A stretch of DNA of 64,000 nucleotides from Lamellibrachia satsuma (GCA_033239005.1 BSQZ01000025.1:7626501-7690500); one strand, 5' to 3'; shown: positions 24,601 to 32,390, counted from the first letter of the stretch. The notes: generated by a model not told the origin, from the letters alone. Made by a program: numbers and translations.

Positions 24601-27600
24601 ATAATGCCTATGAAGTTTTAGTATTATTATCTACACAAATCTGTGGCATTGAGAAAATAAACGTGCAGGCCAAGGCCACAGCCCAGTCCTAGATTCATGT
24701 TCTAATATGAAATGGGTTGACATTGTATGTAAATTTCTTGGCACTGTGTTTGTCTCAGGTCGTCAGTTAAAACTGTCATTTTGTTATTGTTAAATTATTC
24801 CAATAATTTCTCTTGTTTTCAGGCAATAAAGTTTGGAATGGGAAATTTGCACAAAGTGGGATATCCATCACCTAAAAACATCACCCAACAACTCATCAGG
24901 TGGGTATTCATTAGACCCTACTTGGAATAGCCTATTATTAATGAACAAATGTTGAATGTTGACAAGATTTTCGTAAATTGCAGCACACTGTTGGTCGGTT
25001 AAGGTTACATGTTGTGGTATCCATGGGTGGTATCCATGGGTGGCTGATGTAATTTAAAAAACATGAACAATTACACACCTCAGAATGACCCACAATTGTT
25101 TATTCCATGCAATGAAACAATCACATGTCTATGTCAATACGTGCTTGGTCGCATTTGAAATTATTGAAATGACAGATATTTGCATTCAGATAGTAGCATT
25201 GTGATTTTTTTTAAAATAGCAGTTCTTGTTGGTACAATGTATTCTTCTTCACTGACACGATAAATCGTTCACTATTTGTGGACCATGATCGAATACACGC
25301 ATGGATACTCGATTGTTCATCAACAAATGTATCATCATGTTTGCCACCAGAGGAGCCACATGTATTTTGGGTAGCATCTATTAATATATCACCTCACAAA
25401 TTTCACTGAATCAACATGTAACATCACTTGTGTCCCAAATAGTAACACTGATGTAGTCTTCAAGTAAAAAGATGTTACACAGTATGTTACACAATATGTT
25501 ACACAATATGTTACACAGTATGTTACACAATAGGTTACACAATATGGTTATTCTTTTGTTTACACAGCAAGAGTTTTGCGAAGGATGTTCACAAAAAGAT
25601 CGGCACAAGCCCGCACAGCTGGGGCTATTACACTGATGAACAAGATTTTGCACCGGCAGAGATTCAAGGAACGCACATCTTCGTGAAAACTCACCTTGGC
25701 GATTACATTTCTGTCATCAGGTTTGTAGCGTTGTGCGATTTAGGTTTATAAACGTTTAGAAAGTTAGTAATAACAATTTCATGATGTTAGGGAGGCAGTC
25801 GGGTTTACAGTATTAGATGAATCAGGTTTACACATGTTGATAATAATACGATATTAGAAAATTGGACAGGTTTACACAATTACAAGAATCAAGTAAACAA
25901 ATTACATTGAAAATAATGTTACAATAAAAAGTGATCATGTTTACAGCACTGTGATGTATGTTTAGAAATGTTTACAGCACTATGTGATGTGTGTTTAGAA
26001 ATGTTTACAGCACTATGTAATGTGTGTTTAGAAATGTTTACAGCACTATGTGATGTTTGTTTAGAAATGCATAAAAAGTTCACAATAACAATATGAAGTG
26101 ACTAACTTGAGAAGATTACTATAATTCTTGTTTATACTCACAAAATTAAGTTTAAAAGCAGACATGATAACGAAAGATTACTAAAGTAGCTGTACAATAA
26201 TTTCCACTTAACAGAATCACGGCTGTTTATTAGAATACAATATATTGGTTGCTCTATTAAAATACTGTGAATTAGCCACTTAGTAGAATACATTGTTCAG
26301 GCCCCAGGTGATTCTATTAAGCAAAGTCCACTGCACCTATAATGTAATGTCTGACTCTTAGTAGACTACATTGTTCATGCCCTTGGTGATTCTATTAAGC
26401 AGAGTACACTGTATCAGAATACATTGTTCACGCCCTTTGTGATTCTCTTAAGCAGAGTCCACTGTACCTGTACTGTCTTGGTAGAATACATTGTTCACGT
26501 CCCAAGTGGTTCTATTAAGCAGAGTCCACTGTCCCTGTAATGTCTTAGTAGAATACATTGTTTACGCCCCAAGTGATTCTATTAAGCAGAGTCTCCTATA
26601 CCTGTCATGTAATATCTTAGTATAAAGCATTGCTCATGATCCAAGTGATTCTATTAAGCAGAGTCCACAGTACCTGTCGTGTCTTGTTGTGATGGCAGCT
26701 GCAAATAGCAGGAGGAAATTATTTTAAAGTTGATTTGATTAACGTGTGAAATATATGCAGTATTAAATCAGTGGTGGAATATTTTGTTATTTATTCTTGC
26801 AGTTCCCTAGGCGGCATGCCAGGCAAGAGATTAGTGACATCTGATGGCATCATTTTGAACAACGCAATTGTCAATTTCAAGAAGGCTTCATCTTCGGTAG
26901 TGTTTTTGCTGTTCCACATTTCTCTGTCTAAACTCTCTGAATTAAGACTAGTATCATTTGTTTCAAACTGACAGAGTAAATGCGTAAAGATTATGTGTAG
27001 TTGAAGCTACATTGTGCTAAATTAAAATGAAATTCCAGCAGTTTTATTTATTTAATAACCTAACATGACATAATAATACTATGATCGTCCATATACAAGG
27101 ACATCATGACAGCAATATAAGGTTAAAGTTTTAGGTAAAGGCCTAATACACTAATGTACAGTGTAGTAGGGATATATTGATGTACAGTGTAGTAGGGATA
27201 TGTTGATGTACAGTGTAGTAGGGATATGTTGATGTACAGTGTAGTAGGGATATGTTGATGTCCAGTGTAGTAGGGATATGTTGATGTACAGTGTAGTAGG
27301 GATATGTTGATGTACAGTGTAGTAGGGATATGTTGATGTACAGTGTAGTAGGGATATGTTGATGTACAGTGTAGTAGGGATATGTTGATGTACAGTGTAG
27401 TAGGGATATGTTGATATACAGTGTAGTAGGGATATGTTGATGTACAATGTAGTAGGGATATGTTGATGTACAGTGTAGTAGGGATATGTTGATGTACATT
27501 GTAGTAGGGATATGTTGATTTACTGTGTAGTAGGGATATGTTGATGTAGAGTGTAGTAGGGATATGTTGATGTACAGTGTAGTAGGGATATGTTGATGTA

Positions 27601-30600
27601 CAGTGTAGTAGGGATATGTTGATGTACAGTGTAGTAGGGATATGTTGATATACAATGTACACTGTAGTAGGGATATGTTGATGTACAGTGTAGTAGGGAT
27701 ATGTTGATGTACACTGTAGCAGGGATATGTTGATGTACAGTGTAGTAGGGATATGTGGATGTACATTGTAGCAGGGATATGTTGCCATCACTGATGAAGT
27801 AATGTAATAACTGAGCTTATGCATATTTTTCAGAACAACGTCTATAAGCCTGGAGCACGTCCAGCCTTCATGTTGACACCAGTTATAGTTCACGCTGAAA
27901 AGCGCCCTTGTGGCATCAAGAATGCCGTTGGAGGAAGTCAGAATTCTGCTGCTATAAGTGGTCTGTATGAGAAATTATATATGGCCATGAACGGTCAAGA
28001 ACCTTTTATAATCTATATAAAGTCTTGTGGTGTGATTATAAGTGTGTTTTATTTTATTTGTTGCAGTTACTATGCATATTACAATTTTAAAGTCTTCTGT
28101 TATTCTTTATTCTGAGTATTGTAAGTAACCAAACAAACTTTTACCTCTGTCAAGTGTCTATGCATGAACAAAAAACCAAAACGGACAACATTTCTTCATT
28201 CACTTTTGCATCTGTGTGTAAACTATTGGTGCAGTAAAAAGTCATCGCCACTAGAAAGTCTCTAGACTTGTTAATTTGAGTTGATTGTTGATTTTAACTT
28301 TTTAAAATTGATCACATTTTCAAATGATTGATAGAGGTATTGGTTTACACAGATGATGCCTTGTTTTGTTTGTAGATGTCACCCAACTTATCTTGAACAT
28401 GATGGCCTATTCCTTTGTTTATAGATGTCATCCCAATTAGAAAGGGAAGCAGATTGCGATGAAGCTGTTTGGCGCAAAATAGTGTCAGGAAATTCAAAAT
28501 TAGAACCAACCAGGGGAGATAATATATTAGATATAGTTTTGTCATCACAAAAAGAATTAGTCGACAATGTAAAAATACATGAACCATTGGGTAATAGTGA
28601 CCACAATCCAATACATTTTGACATCAATGTAAAATCAGAAAGTAAAAATAAAAAAACGTGTAGGAGAAACTTCCACAAAGGTAACTATAAAGATATGAGA
28701 AAATACTTAGCAAAACTAGATTGGAATAACATGCTGATGAATAAGACCACAGTTGAATGTTGGAATATTCTAAAATATGAAATTGAGGGTATCATCGATA
28801 AATTTGTTCCCTTGAAAAACAAGGAAAACGTTCTAGAAAGAAACACTTGTCAAAAGAAGCTATTACAAAAATAGTGTTTAAACAGACTGTGGAGGTTTTA
28901 TAGTCGTACCAGAAAGGCTGAAGACTATGCAAATTACAAAGAGGCACTTAACCTAGCTATAACTGAAATTAGACAGTCTAAAAGAACCTTTGAAAAAAAA
29001 TTGGCAGGTAATATAAAATATGACAGCAAGAGTTTCTATGCTTATGTAAGGAGTAAACAGAAAGTTCGAGATAAGGTCGGACCACTGGAAAATAACAGTG
29101 GAAACAATTTCAGACGGGTTTCAAATGGCAGAAGTCCTGAATGAATATTCCAGCTCAGTTTTTACCACAGAAGATATCGTCTCACTTCCAGTTCCATTTA
29201 CTAAATTTGAGGGCAGTAAATCAGAACATTTAGGACAGTTATTTGTAACTCCTGAAATGATAGCAAAGAAAATTAAGAAGATGAAAGATAATAAATCGCC
29301 AGGAGTTGATGGGATACCACCAAAACTGCTTAAGGAAATTGGTGAGCAAATTAGTGCACCACTTGCAAAATTGTTTAACTTGTCACTAGAAGAAGGAATA
29401 GTTCCTTCAGAATGGAAAGAAGCCAATTTGCCTATTTAAGAAGGGATCGAGGAACAAGCCAGAAAATTACAGACCAGTGAGTTTAATTACAGACCAGTGA
29501 GTTTAACATCAGTTGTATGTGAGTGAGTTTAACACCAATTGTATGTAAATTACTCGAAACATTAATTAGAGACTACATGGTGGAATTCCTTGTAAAGCAT
29601 AAATTAATAAATACATCTCAACATGGGTTCCTAAAAGCAAGGTCATGTCTAACCAATCTCTTATGCTTTTTGGAAGAAATTACAAAGTGGGTAGATGACG
29701 GGTCAACAGTGGATGTTGTCTACTTAAATTTTCAAAAAGCTTTCGATAAAGTGCCACATCAAAGATTGTTACTTAAACTAAAAGCCCACGGTATAGGTAA
29801 TGATGTAATCAACTGGATAGAAAAGTGGCTTACACACAGAAGACAGAGAGTAATAGTAAATGGTGAAATTTCAAGCTGGAAATCTGTTCTGAGTGGGGTA
29901 CCACAGGGATCAGTATTATGCCCTATACTGTGTTTAATATATATAAATGATTTGGAAGATGACATATCTAGCAAAGTTCTGAAATTTGCAGATGACACAA
30001 AAGTATTCAGAAAGGTTACTAATGTTACAGATAAACAAAGTTTACAGGATGATCTAGATACATTAGTGAAATTGTAAAAAAAAATGGCAAATGTTATTAA
30101 ATTTTGGGAAGTGTGAATGCATACACATAGGACATGGAAACATGGACGAAGAATATAAAATGGGAAATGCTGTACTAGGTAGAACCACACAAGAAAATGA
30201 CTTAGGAGTAACATTTAGTGCTGACATGAAAGTTTCAGAGCAATGCTGGATTGCTGCTTCGAAAGGAAATCAAATTCTAGGGCTAATTAGGAGAACTATC
30301 ATGTGTAAGGAGAAACAGCTAATTGTACCCCTGTACAAAGCAATAGTTAGACCACATTTGGAATATTGTATTCAAGCATGGAGGCCGTATCGTAAAAAGG
30401 ACATCGACAAGCTAGAAAGAATACAACGAAGAGCAACTAAAATGATTCCAGAATTGAGAGACCTTAGTTACAAAACCCGCTTATTACAATGTGGTTTGAC
30501 AACACTAGAGACCAGGAGACTAAGAGGAGACCAAATAGAAGTGTTTAAAATAGTGAACGGTTATGAGGATGTTGATAGGAATATGTTCTTCAAACTTAAA

Positions 30601-31446
30601 GAAGGTAGTAGAACCAGAGGACACAAAGCAGCATTAGTTAAGGAGCAGTGTAGGTTGGACATAAGAAAGTATTCTTGCTCACAGAGTGTGATAAATGAAT
30701 GGAATAAACTGCCAAATGATTGTGTTAATGCTAGTAGTGTGAATATGTTTAAAAATAGAATTGATAGATATCTGATAAGAGCGTAGATGAGAAAATTGTT
30801 GGACTCTCGATAAGCCAATGGCTTCCTTGTCCACTTCCCATCTGGAACTTGATGTTTGGGATGGCAATCTTGTTCAATCTTGTTAAAGATGTCTTGAACA
30901 TGGTGGCCTATTCCTTTGTTTGTAGATGTCGACCAAGTTGTCTTGAACATAGTGGCCTATACCTTTGTTTGTAGATGTCACCCAAGTTATGGTTGCCTAT
31001 TCCTTTGTTTGTTGTAGATGTCGCCCAAGTTGTCTTGAATATGGTGGCCTATTCCATGAATCTGTCTGCAGCAATCGAGGCGCCACGTGTCCAGTACAAC
31101 TTTAACTCGTCAAACATCACCTATGATCGTGAGTGTTGATGCCCCTGAATGCCAGCAACAATCAGTAAACTAATTTACACTTCATTACAGCCTTGTCTTG
31201 TTGGTTTAGGGCCCCTGAGTGCCAGCAACAATCAATAAACTAGTTTACACTTTATTACAGCCTTGTCTTGTTGGTTTAGGGCCCCTGAGTGCCAAGGTAC
31301 TGGAATATCTGCGAAACAAGGGACATCAACTACATCTAACCACAGTAAACACTACAGACCATGTGGATGGCGTAGCGCGTATCAATGAGACAGTCCACGG
31401 TCATGCCGACTCACGCGGCAATGGAAACGTCACCTTTGCAGACTGA
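7443..31446 (+). CDS. GGT7: Gamma-glutamyltransferase 7-like gene, 16 coding exons
   Basis: The spliced CDS is 1767 nt (588 residues plus stop). Exons: 7443-7530, 14211-14304, 15103-15217, 15500-15654, 17660-17762, 18729-18796, 19483-19556, 21723-21844, 22816-22903, 23873-24003, 24823-24899, 25568-25720, 26803-26896, 27834-27960, 31018-31128, 31280-31446. Every intron is GT-AG and all phases join. The protein has a short cytosolic N-terminus, one membrane helix (about residues 73-93) and a GGT fold: [14 protein letters not shown] motif after the helix, IGGGG at 149-153, FREEVP around Arg171, candidate nucleophile Thr407 in EIQGTH, and a GG pair at 487-488. The family cleaves gamma-glutamyl bonds of glutathione after autoproteolysis just before the Thr. 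The SSLGG stretch (423-427) resembles GGT7 rather than GGT1, and several substrate-pocket residues of GGT1 appear replaced, so activity is uncertain. Human GGT1 is 569 residues, so the length is ordinary. Some introns are large and full of repeats and LINEs. Family assignment is strong; the GGT7 subtype is likely. Confidence 0.9.
8735..9460. repeat. Diverged long-unit tandem repeat, about 163-187 bp, 4 copies
   Basis: Blocks containing TTCAGGGTTTACAAACACAT recur at about 8755, 8942, 9105 and 9287, each preceded by an ATTTGTATAATTTG-like stretch and by a CATAACTTCCATGATTATGA-like stretch. Identity is moderate, so the array is old. Confidence 0.8.
9575..9633. repeat. (TA)n microsatellite
   Basis: About 29 TA units. 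Confidence 0.98.
9688..9783 (-). mobile_element. 3'-end fragment of a CR1-like LINE
   Basis: Matches, in reverse, the 3' UTR of the LINE at 30786-30895: the terminal AATCTTGTTAAATCTTGTT direct repeat, then the stretch GAAGCCATTGGCTTATCGAG and TCCAACAAT. Only the tail of the element is present. Confidence 0.75.
10650..11220. repeat. 52-bp minisatellite derived from LINE coding sequence, about 11 copies
   Basis: The unit runs from GTATTGTATAAATACATCTG through TGCCTGCCCTAGTGGCATGT to GATGGCACTGG. On the minus strand it encodes [18 protein letters not shown], the piece of the surrounding RT that bridges its two flanking segments. Confidence 0.93.
11221..12567. mobile_element. Non-autonomous hAT-type DNA transposon, 1347 bp
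   Basis: The left end CAGGGGTGGGTTCAATTAC and the right end, reversed, CAGGACTGGGTCCAATTAC form 19-bp imperfect terminal inverted repeats. The 8-bp target duplication CTGGGTAT is exact (11213-11220 and 12568-12575). Subterminal CAATTACAATTAC blocks line both ends, and there is no transposase ORF. The CAGGGGTGGG start and 8-bp duplication are the hAT hallmarks. Inside lie a (TA)n tract (11574-11656) and, near 12295-12346, an ATTTAAATCAAACAACCCTG end that may belong to a second nested hAT. Confidence 0.9.
11574..11656. repeat. (TA)n microsatellite inside the hAT element
   Basis: About 41 TA units. Confidence 0.98.
13490..14016. repeat. 48-bp minisatellite, 11 copies, with a 4-unit super-repeat
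   Basis: The unit includes GACAACCCAAGTGGGGCTGT and ACAGTAGAAACTTGTGTAGT. Variant units (GAAGTCATAATATGAC then GGAGCTGTACGG) recur exactly 192 bp apart at 13631 and 13823, a four-unit higher-order repeat. It abuts the 5' limit of the decayed LINE. Confidence 0.95.
14018..14047 (+). mobile_element. CR1-like LINE 3' terminal repeat remnant
   Basis: GGCAATCTTGTTAAAATCTT and GTTAAATC reproduce the terminal direct repeat of the LINE ending at 30895. Confidence 0.5.
14211..14304 (+). CDS. GGT7: GGT7-like coding exon 2
   Basis: Encodes residues 30-60 of the cytosolic region ([14 protein letters not shown]...), rich in Q, S and E. The acceptor is TTGTTGCAG, the donor GTACAT. It enters in phase 1 and leaves in phase 2. 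This segment is poorly conserved in the family, so the call rests on splice sites and frame continuity. Confidence 0.75.
14625..15040. other. Unidentified intronic segment with ACTGGCCCA-like short repeats
   Basis: Contains several imperfect copies of CCAACACTGGACCAGTACTG / GGCCCAACACTGG. A 105-codon minus-strand ORF spans it but shows no family that I recognise. It may be part of a dispersed repeat. Confidence 0.3.
15103..15217 (+). CDS. GGT7: GGT7-like coding exon 3 (membrane anchor)
   Basis: Encodes residues 61-99. After SESLK it has one hydrophobic run of about 21 residues ([18 protein letters not shown] and on), the signal-anchor helix. KYAPPQ follows and leads into the catalytic domain. 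Acceptor TTGTTGTAG, donor GTATGC, phase 0 out. Confidence 0.9.
15500..15654 (+). CDS. GGT7: GGT7-like coding exon 4 (start of GGT fold)
   Basis: Encodes residues 100-150. VASxAPLAT-type entry is replaced by [16 protein letters not shown], then [18 protein letters not shown], the hallmark of the gamma-glutamyltransferase large subunit, and HTSGIGG. Acceptor GGCTTTCAG, donor GTCAGT. Confidence 0.95.
16215..17575. repeat. Irregular minisatellite, about 45-55 bp unit, about 27 copies
   Basis: The core TTCATTAGAACACACTTGTG then CAGTGCAGACATTAGAATA recurs with TA-rich spacers of variable length. A (TG)n(TA)n(CA)n palindromic tract interrupts it at 16862-16940. Intron 4 of the GGT7-like gene. Confidence 0.93.
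17660..17762 (+). CDS. GGT7: GGT7-like coding exon 5 (substrate Arg)
   Basis: Completes the GIGGGG loop and encodes [20 protein letters not shown]. Arg171 in FREEVP aligns by eye with Arg107 of human GGT1, which binds the substrate carboxylate. Acceptor ATGACAG, donor GTAAGT. Confidence 0.93.
17860..18285. repeat. Minisatellite of 34-39 bp, about 11 copies
   Basis: The unit contains ACAATTGTAGACATTTACCT and ATTCGTACAAAGCATAC. Some units carry an extra CAATA, so the period alternates. Ends at a G8 run (18284). Confidence 0.92.
18580..18675. repeat. (TA)n microsatellite
   Basis: Near-perfect TA with one GTG interruption at about 18592. It lies just before the repeated acceptor of exon 6. Confidence 0.97.
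18676..18740 (+). repeat. 20-bp repeat containing the exon 6 acceptor, 3 copies
   Basis: TTTCATAGCTGGGTGTCTTG occurs at 18701 and 18721 (last copy CCTTG), with a related TTTCATGCATAG copy before them. Each holds the AG acceptor and the first exon bases CTGGGTGT. Confidence 0.9.
18729..18796 (+). CDS. GGT7: GGT7-like coding exon 6
   Basis: Encodes residues 186-207 ([20 protein letters not shown]), the family's GVPGxxxGxxxAH motif. The acceptor TTTCATAG sits in a 20-bp tandem repeat, so two decoy acceptors with the same first exon bases lie 20 and 40 bp upstream. The donor is GTAAGC. Confidence 0.93.
19483..19556 (+). CDS. GGT7: GGT7-like coding exon 7
   Basis: Encodes residues 208-232 ([19 protein letters not shown]...), matching the family's LPWxxLVxPAIxLAxxGF stretch. 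Acceptor CTTACAG, donor GTGGGT; enters phase 2, leaves phase 1. Confidence 0.92.
19740..19852 (+). mobile_element. SINE-like dispersed fragment
   Basis: ACACTAAACGCCACTGGTCC to AAAGATCCCACACA resembles, in the opposite orientation, the segment at 54570-54650 (ACACTAAAATCTGT...TAAAAGATCCCACACACGAG). Shared order and spacing suggest a common dispersed element. Confidence 0.4.
19858..21585. repeat. 36-38-bp minisatellite, about 47 copies
   Basis: The unit GGTTGGTGGCCTTTATCTAC then ATAAACCCACCCGGGG alternates with a TTGATC variant, making a dimer of about 73 bp. A block ending at 20278 recurs 430 bp later at 20708 almost unchanged. Stop-free stretches give spurious ORFs. Intron 7 of the GGT7-like gene. 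Confidence 0.97.
21723..21844 (+). CDS. GGT7: GGT7-like coding exon 8
   Basis: Encodes residues 233-273 ending in [16 protein letters not shown], the counterpart of the family's FYxGxxAxxIV motif. A preceding [13 protein letters not shown] matches the usual LAxTLxxIAxxG. Acceptor TTTCCAG, donor GTAAGC. Confidence 0.93.
22013..22120. repeat. 34-bp minisatellite, 3 copies
   Basis: The unit starts GTGCCACCATAAATACTTCA. Confidence 0.95.
22480..22760. repeat. Diverged 175-bp duplication
   Basis: Segments near 22493-22570 and 22668-22745 share CAGCAACAA(T/C)CA, ACCAACA(C/T)TGCCT and AGCGTTAT with the same spacing. Confidence 0.65.
22816..22903 (+). CDS. GGT7: GGT7-like coding exon 9
   Basis: Encodes residues 274-302, with [14 protein letters not shown] equivalent to the family's GGxxTxxDLxxY motif. 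Acceptor TTCAACAG, donor GTAAGT, phase 1 out. Confidence 0.93.
23455..23672. repeat. 32-bp minisatellite, about 7 copies
   Basis: The unit contains GTTTACTATGTAATAACACC and TACACTTTGACA. Confidence 0.95.
23733..23872 (+). repeat. Upstream partial duplicates of GGT7-like exon 10
   Basis: The segment 23784-23872 repeats the acceptor and the first part of exon 10 on an 89-bp period, and 23733-23783 holds a shorter third copy. In frame the copy reaches TAA before any donor. Confidence 0.92.
23873..24003 (+). CDS. GGT7: GGT7-like coding exon 10
   Basis: Encodes residues 303-346: [20 protein letters not shown], equal to the PPPSGG(P)ILxxxLNIL motif of the family, then [20 protein letters not shown]. 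The acceptor is AATTACAG and the donor GTGTGT. An upstream copy of its first part (23784-23872) ends in TAA in this frame and lacks a donor, so I chose the downstream copy. Confidence 0.93.
24070..24136. repeat. 16-bp tandem repeat, 4 copies
   Basis: Unit GTGACCTGTTCTATAA. Confidence 0.95.
24207..24462 (+). repeat. tRNA-SINE-like head with expanded 21-bp repeat
   Basis: GGCGCGGTGGCTCAATGATT, then TGGTGCTCACC, resembles a tRNA A box as seen in SINE heads. The following CAGGAGCCTGGGTCTGAGCC, at the place of a B box (GGTTCGANNCC), is repeated about ten times on a 21-bp period. No SINE body or poly-A tail is evident. Confidence 0.5.
24823..24899 (+). CDS. GGT7: GGT7-like coding exon 11
   Basis: Encodes residues 347-371: [20 protein letters not shown], matching the family's AxKxAxxxRxxLGDP region. 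The cysteine-free loop after it leads to the autocleavage segment. Acceptor TTTTCAG, donor GTGGGT. Confidence 0.92.
25475..25550. repeat. 12-bp tandem repeat, 6 copies
   Basis: Units GTTACACAGTAT / GTTACACAATAT immediately precede the exon 12 acceptor GTTTACACAG, which resembles one further unit. Confidence 0.85.
25568..25720 (+). CDS. GGT7: GGT7-like coding exon 12 (candidate nucleophile Thr)
   Basis: Encodes residues 372-422. The stretch EIQGTHIFV holds Thr407, which aligns with the autoprocessing and catalytic Thr of the family (usual context GGTAHxSVV). The sequence before Thr differs (IQG instead of DGG). Acceptor TTTACACAG, donor GTTTGT. Six 12-bp GTTACACA units precede the acceptor. 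Confidence 0.92.
25945..26075. repeat. 33-bp minisatellite, 4 copies
   Basis: Unit TTTACAGCACTATGTGATGT then GTGTTTAGAAATG. Confidence 0.9.
26225..26685. repeat. Diverged minisatellite of about 60-70 bp, 6 to 7 copies
   Basis: The core TAGAATACATTGTTCACGCC, AAGTGATTCTATTAAGCAGA and GTCCACTGTACCTGTAATGT recurs with variable spacing. Confidence 0.9.
26803..26896 (+). CDS. GGT7: GGT7-like coding exon 13 (pocket region)
   Basis: Encodes residues 423-454, starting [20 protein letters not shown] and then NAIVNF. This aligns with the STINLYFGSK...GILLNNEMDDFS region of GGT1. SSLGG is GGT7-like. Positions equal to Glu420 and Asp423 of human GGT1 read Ala444 and Asn447. Acceptor TTCTTGCAG, donor GTAGTG. 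Confidence 0.92.
27156..27785. repeat. 26-bp minisatellite, about 24 copies
   Basis: The unit GATGTACAGTGTAGTAGGGA then TATGTT is highly uniform. Three units keep frame (78 bp), so long spurious ORFs appear on the minus strand. Confidence 0.97.
27834..27960 (+). CDS. GGT7: GGT7-like coding exon 14 (oxyanion Gly pair)
   Basis: Encodes residues 455-496: [15 protein letters not shown], then [12 protein letters not shown]. The PGxRP motif and the GG pair at 487-488 are conserved; the Ser-Ser pair of GGT1 (451/452) reads Phe-Met at 466-467. Acceptor TTTTTCAG, donor GTCTGT. Confidence 0.92.
28374..28424 (+). repeat. Upstream copy of the GGT7-like exon 15 start
   Basis: TGTAGATGTCACCCAACTTA then TCTTGAACATGATGGCCTAT copies the first bases of exon 15 with its acceptor, 2.6 kb before the real exon. 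The LINE separates the two. Confidence 0.88.
28425..28874 (+). pseudogene. LINE ORF2 piece: end of endonuclease
   Basis: A 150-codon open frame with the SDHNPIHF catalytic-His region of the APE family, ending in an in-frame stop before the RT. Confidence 0.85.
29098..30077 (+). pseudogene. LINE ORF2 piece: reverse transcriptase fingers and palm
   Basis: Two open frames, 29098-29439 and 29523-30077, are separated by a short duplicated patch (TTACAGACCAGTGAGTTTAA appears twice at 29468-29507) that breaks the frame. FADDTK at about 29988-30005 is the catalytic box. Confidence 0.88.
30091..30786 (+). pseudogene. LINE ORF2 piece: thumb and C-terminus
   Basis: A 231-codon open frame running to the natural stop, with [35 protein letters not shown] and [20 protein letters not shown], the conserved C-terminus of this LINE family. 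It is offset from the palm frame by a short insertion near 30078. Confidence 0.88.
30884..31017 (+). repeat. Repeated acceptor and start of GGT7-like exon 15, 3 partial copies
   Basis: Copies of GATGTCGCCCAAGTTGTCTT-type sequence plus TGGTGGCCTATTCCTTTGTT and TGTAG follow one another from about 30888 until the real exon at 31018. Some units have internal deletions, so the period varies near 43-50 bp. Confidence 0.88.
31018..31128 (+). CDS. GGT7: GGT7-like coding exon 15
   Basis: Encodes residues 497-533: [20 protein letters not shown] followed by [13 protein letters not shown], matching the family's QVxxNVxxxxMxxxxAVxxPRxHxQ motif. The acceptor GTTTGTTGTAG is the last of a series; its upstream flank carries several partial copies of this exon start, split by a LINE. 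The donor is GTGAGT. Confidence 0.92.
31138..31279 (+). repeat. 71-bp duplicates carrying the exon 16 acceptor
   Basis: Two units end in CTTGTCTTGTTGGTTTAG and start with GGCCCCTGAGTGCCA or close to it, the first bases of exon 16. The real exon begins where the next unit would. Confidence 0.92.
31280..31446 (+). CDS. GGT7: GGT7-like coding exon 16 and stop
   Basis: Encodes residues 534-588, ending in FAD and TGA at 31444-31446. It contains [19 protein letters not shown] (the usual LxxxGHxxxxx) and [18 protein letters not shown], the family's C-terminal segment. Two copies of the acceptor and first 15 bases lie 71 bp apart just upstream. Confidence 0.9.
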
Positions 31447-31884
31447 CATGTGTAATAGTTTTGTGCTGAGAAAATATTAATGCTATTGCTTCAGTAATCA
31501 GGTTTGTAGCATTGTTCAGTTTTGGTGTAGCAAATATTTAGACAGTTGACAGTGATTGTGACAACATGGTACTAGAGATGCAACGAGTTTTGGGGCATTG
31601 TACGATTTCAGTTTACAAATGACATTGATTGTAATGTTATGATATCACAGAAGTGATTAGGTTTATAGCATTACATGATTTAGGTTTACAAATGAGATTG
31701 ATTATAATGTTATGATATCACAGAAGCGACCAGGTTTACAGCTTTACATGAGTTTGTAGTGGTATACAGACCCGTTGGTAGATGGGAGAATGTTGAAATG
31801 TTTGTACTGTGATGGCAGGAAGCTTTAGTGGAAAGCAGCGATGTCACTCTCTTGCGACTGATATAGCATAATACATTGTTCTTT

Positions 31885-32110
31885 GACAGTTATGTCCTGT
31901 CAGTGTCCAGCAGTTGTGTCTTGTCAATGTCCAGCACTTGTGTCCTGTCAATGTCCAGCAGTTGTGTCCTGTCAGTGTCCAGCAGTTGTGTCCTGTCAAT
32001 GTCCAGCAGTTGTGTCTTGTCAGTGTCCAGCAGTTGTGTCCTGTCAGTGTCCAGCAGTTGTGTCCTGTCAATGTCCAGCAGTTTTGTCCTGTCAATGTCC
32101 AGCAGTGACA
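31885..32110. repeat. 24-bp minisatellite, 9 copies
   Basis: Unit GTCCTGTCAGTGTCCAGCAG then TTGT. Downstream of the GGT7-like stop, so possibly in its 3' UTR. Confidence 0.97.
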
Positions 32111-32205
32111 TTATAGTTCTCATTCTATTTCTAACTCGGCAGTATCCTGTTAAGTGACTAATGTCTCTTTTTTGTAGCATTTCATCAATATGTTTGGTGA
32201 ATGCG

Positions 32206-32390
32206 CCCCAGCAGTGATATTTCAGTCATGTTTCCATCACTTTATTGCCCCAGCAGTGATATTTCAGTCATGTTTCCATCACTTTATTGCCCCAGCAGTG
32301 ATATTTCAGTCATGTTTCCATCACTTTATTGCCCCAGCAGTGATATTTCAGTCATGTTTCCATCACTTTATTGCCCCGGCAGTGGTTTTT
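32206..32390. repeat. 42-bp minisatellite, 4 copies
   Basis: Unit CCCCAGCAGTGATATTTCAG then TCATGTTTCCATCACTTTAT and TG. Being a multiple of three it gives in-frame spurious ORFs. Confidence 0.97.

Larger units (their letters stand above)
28425..30895 (+). mobile_element. 5'-truncated CR1-like LINE (endonuclease end, RT, 3' UTR)
   Basis: Begins inside the APE-type endonuclease ([26 protein letters not shown] with the SDH motif), then a linker with a stop and frameshift (28872-29100), the RT fingers and palm ([63 protein letters not shown]), a thumb ([18 protein letters not shown]) and a C-terminal stop at 30786. The 3' UTR ends in the direct repeat CAATCTTGTTCAATCTTGTT. Gene-sense orientation in intron 14. 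Frames break near 28874, 29439 and 30077, so it is not coding for an intact enzyme. 5' truncation and a short 3' direct repeat are typical of CR1-type insertion. Confidence 0.92.
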
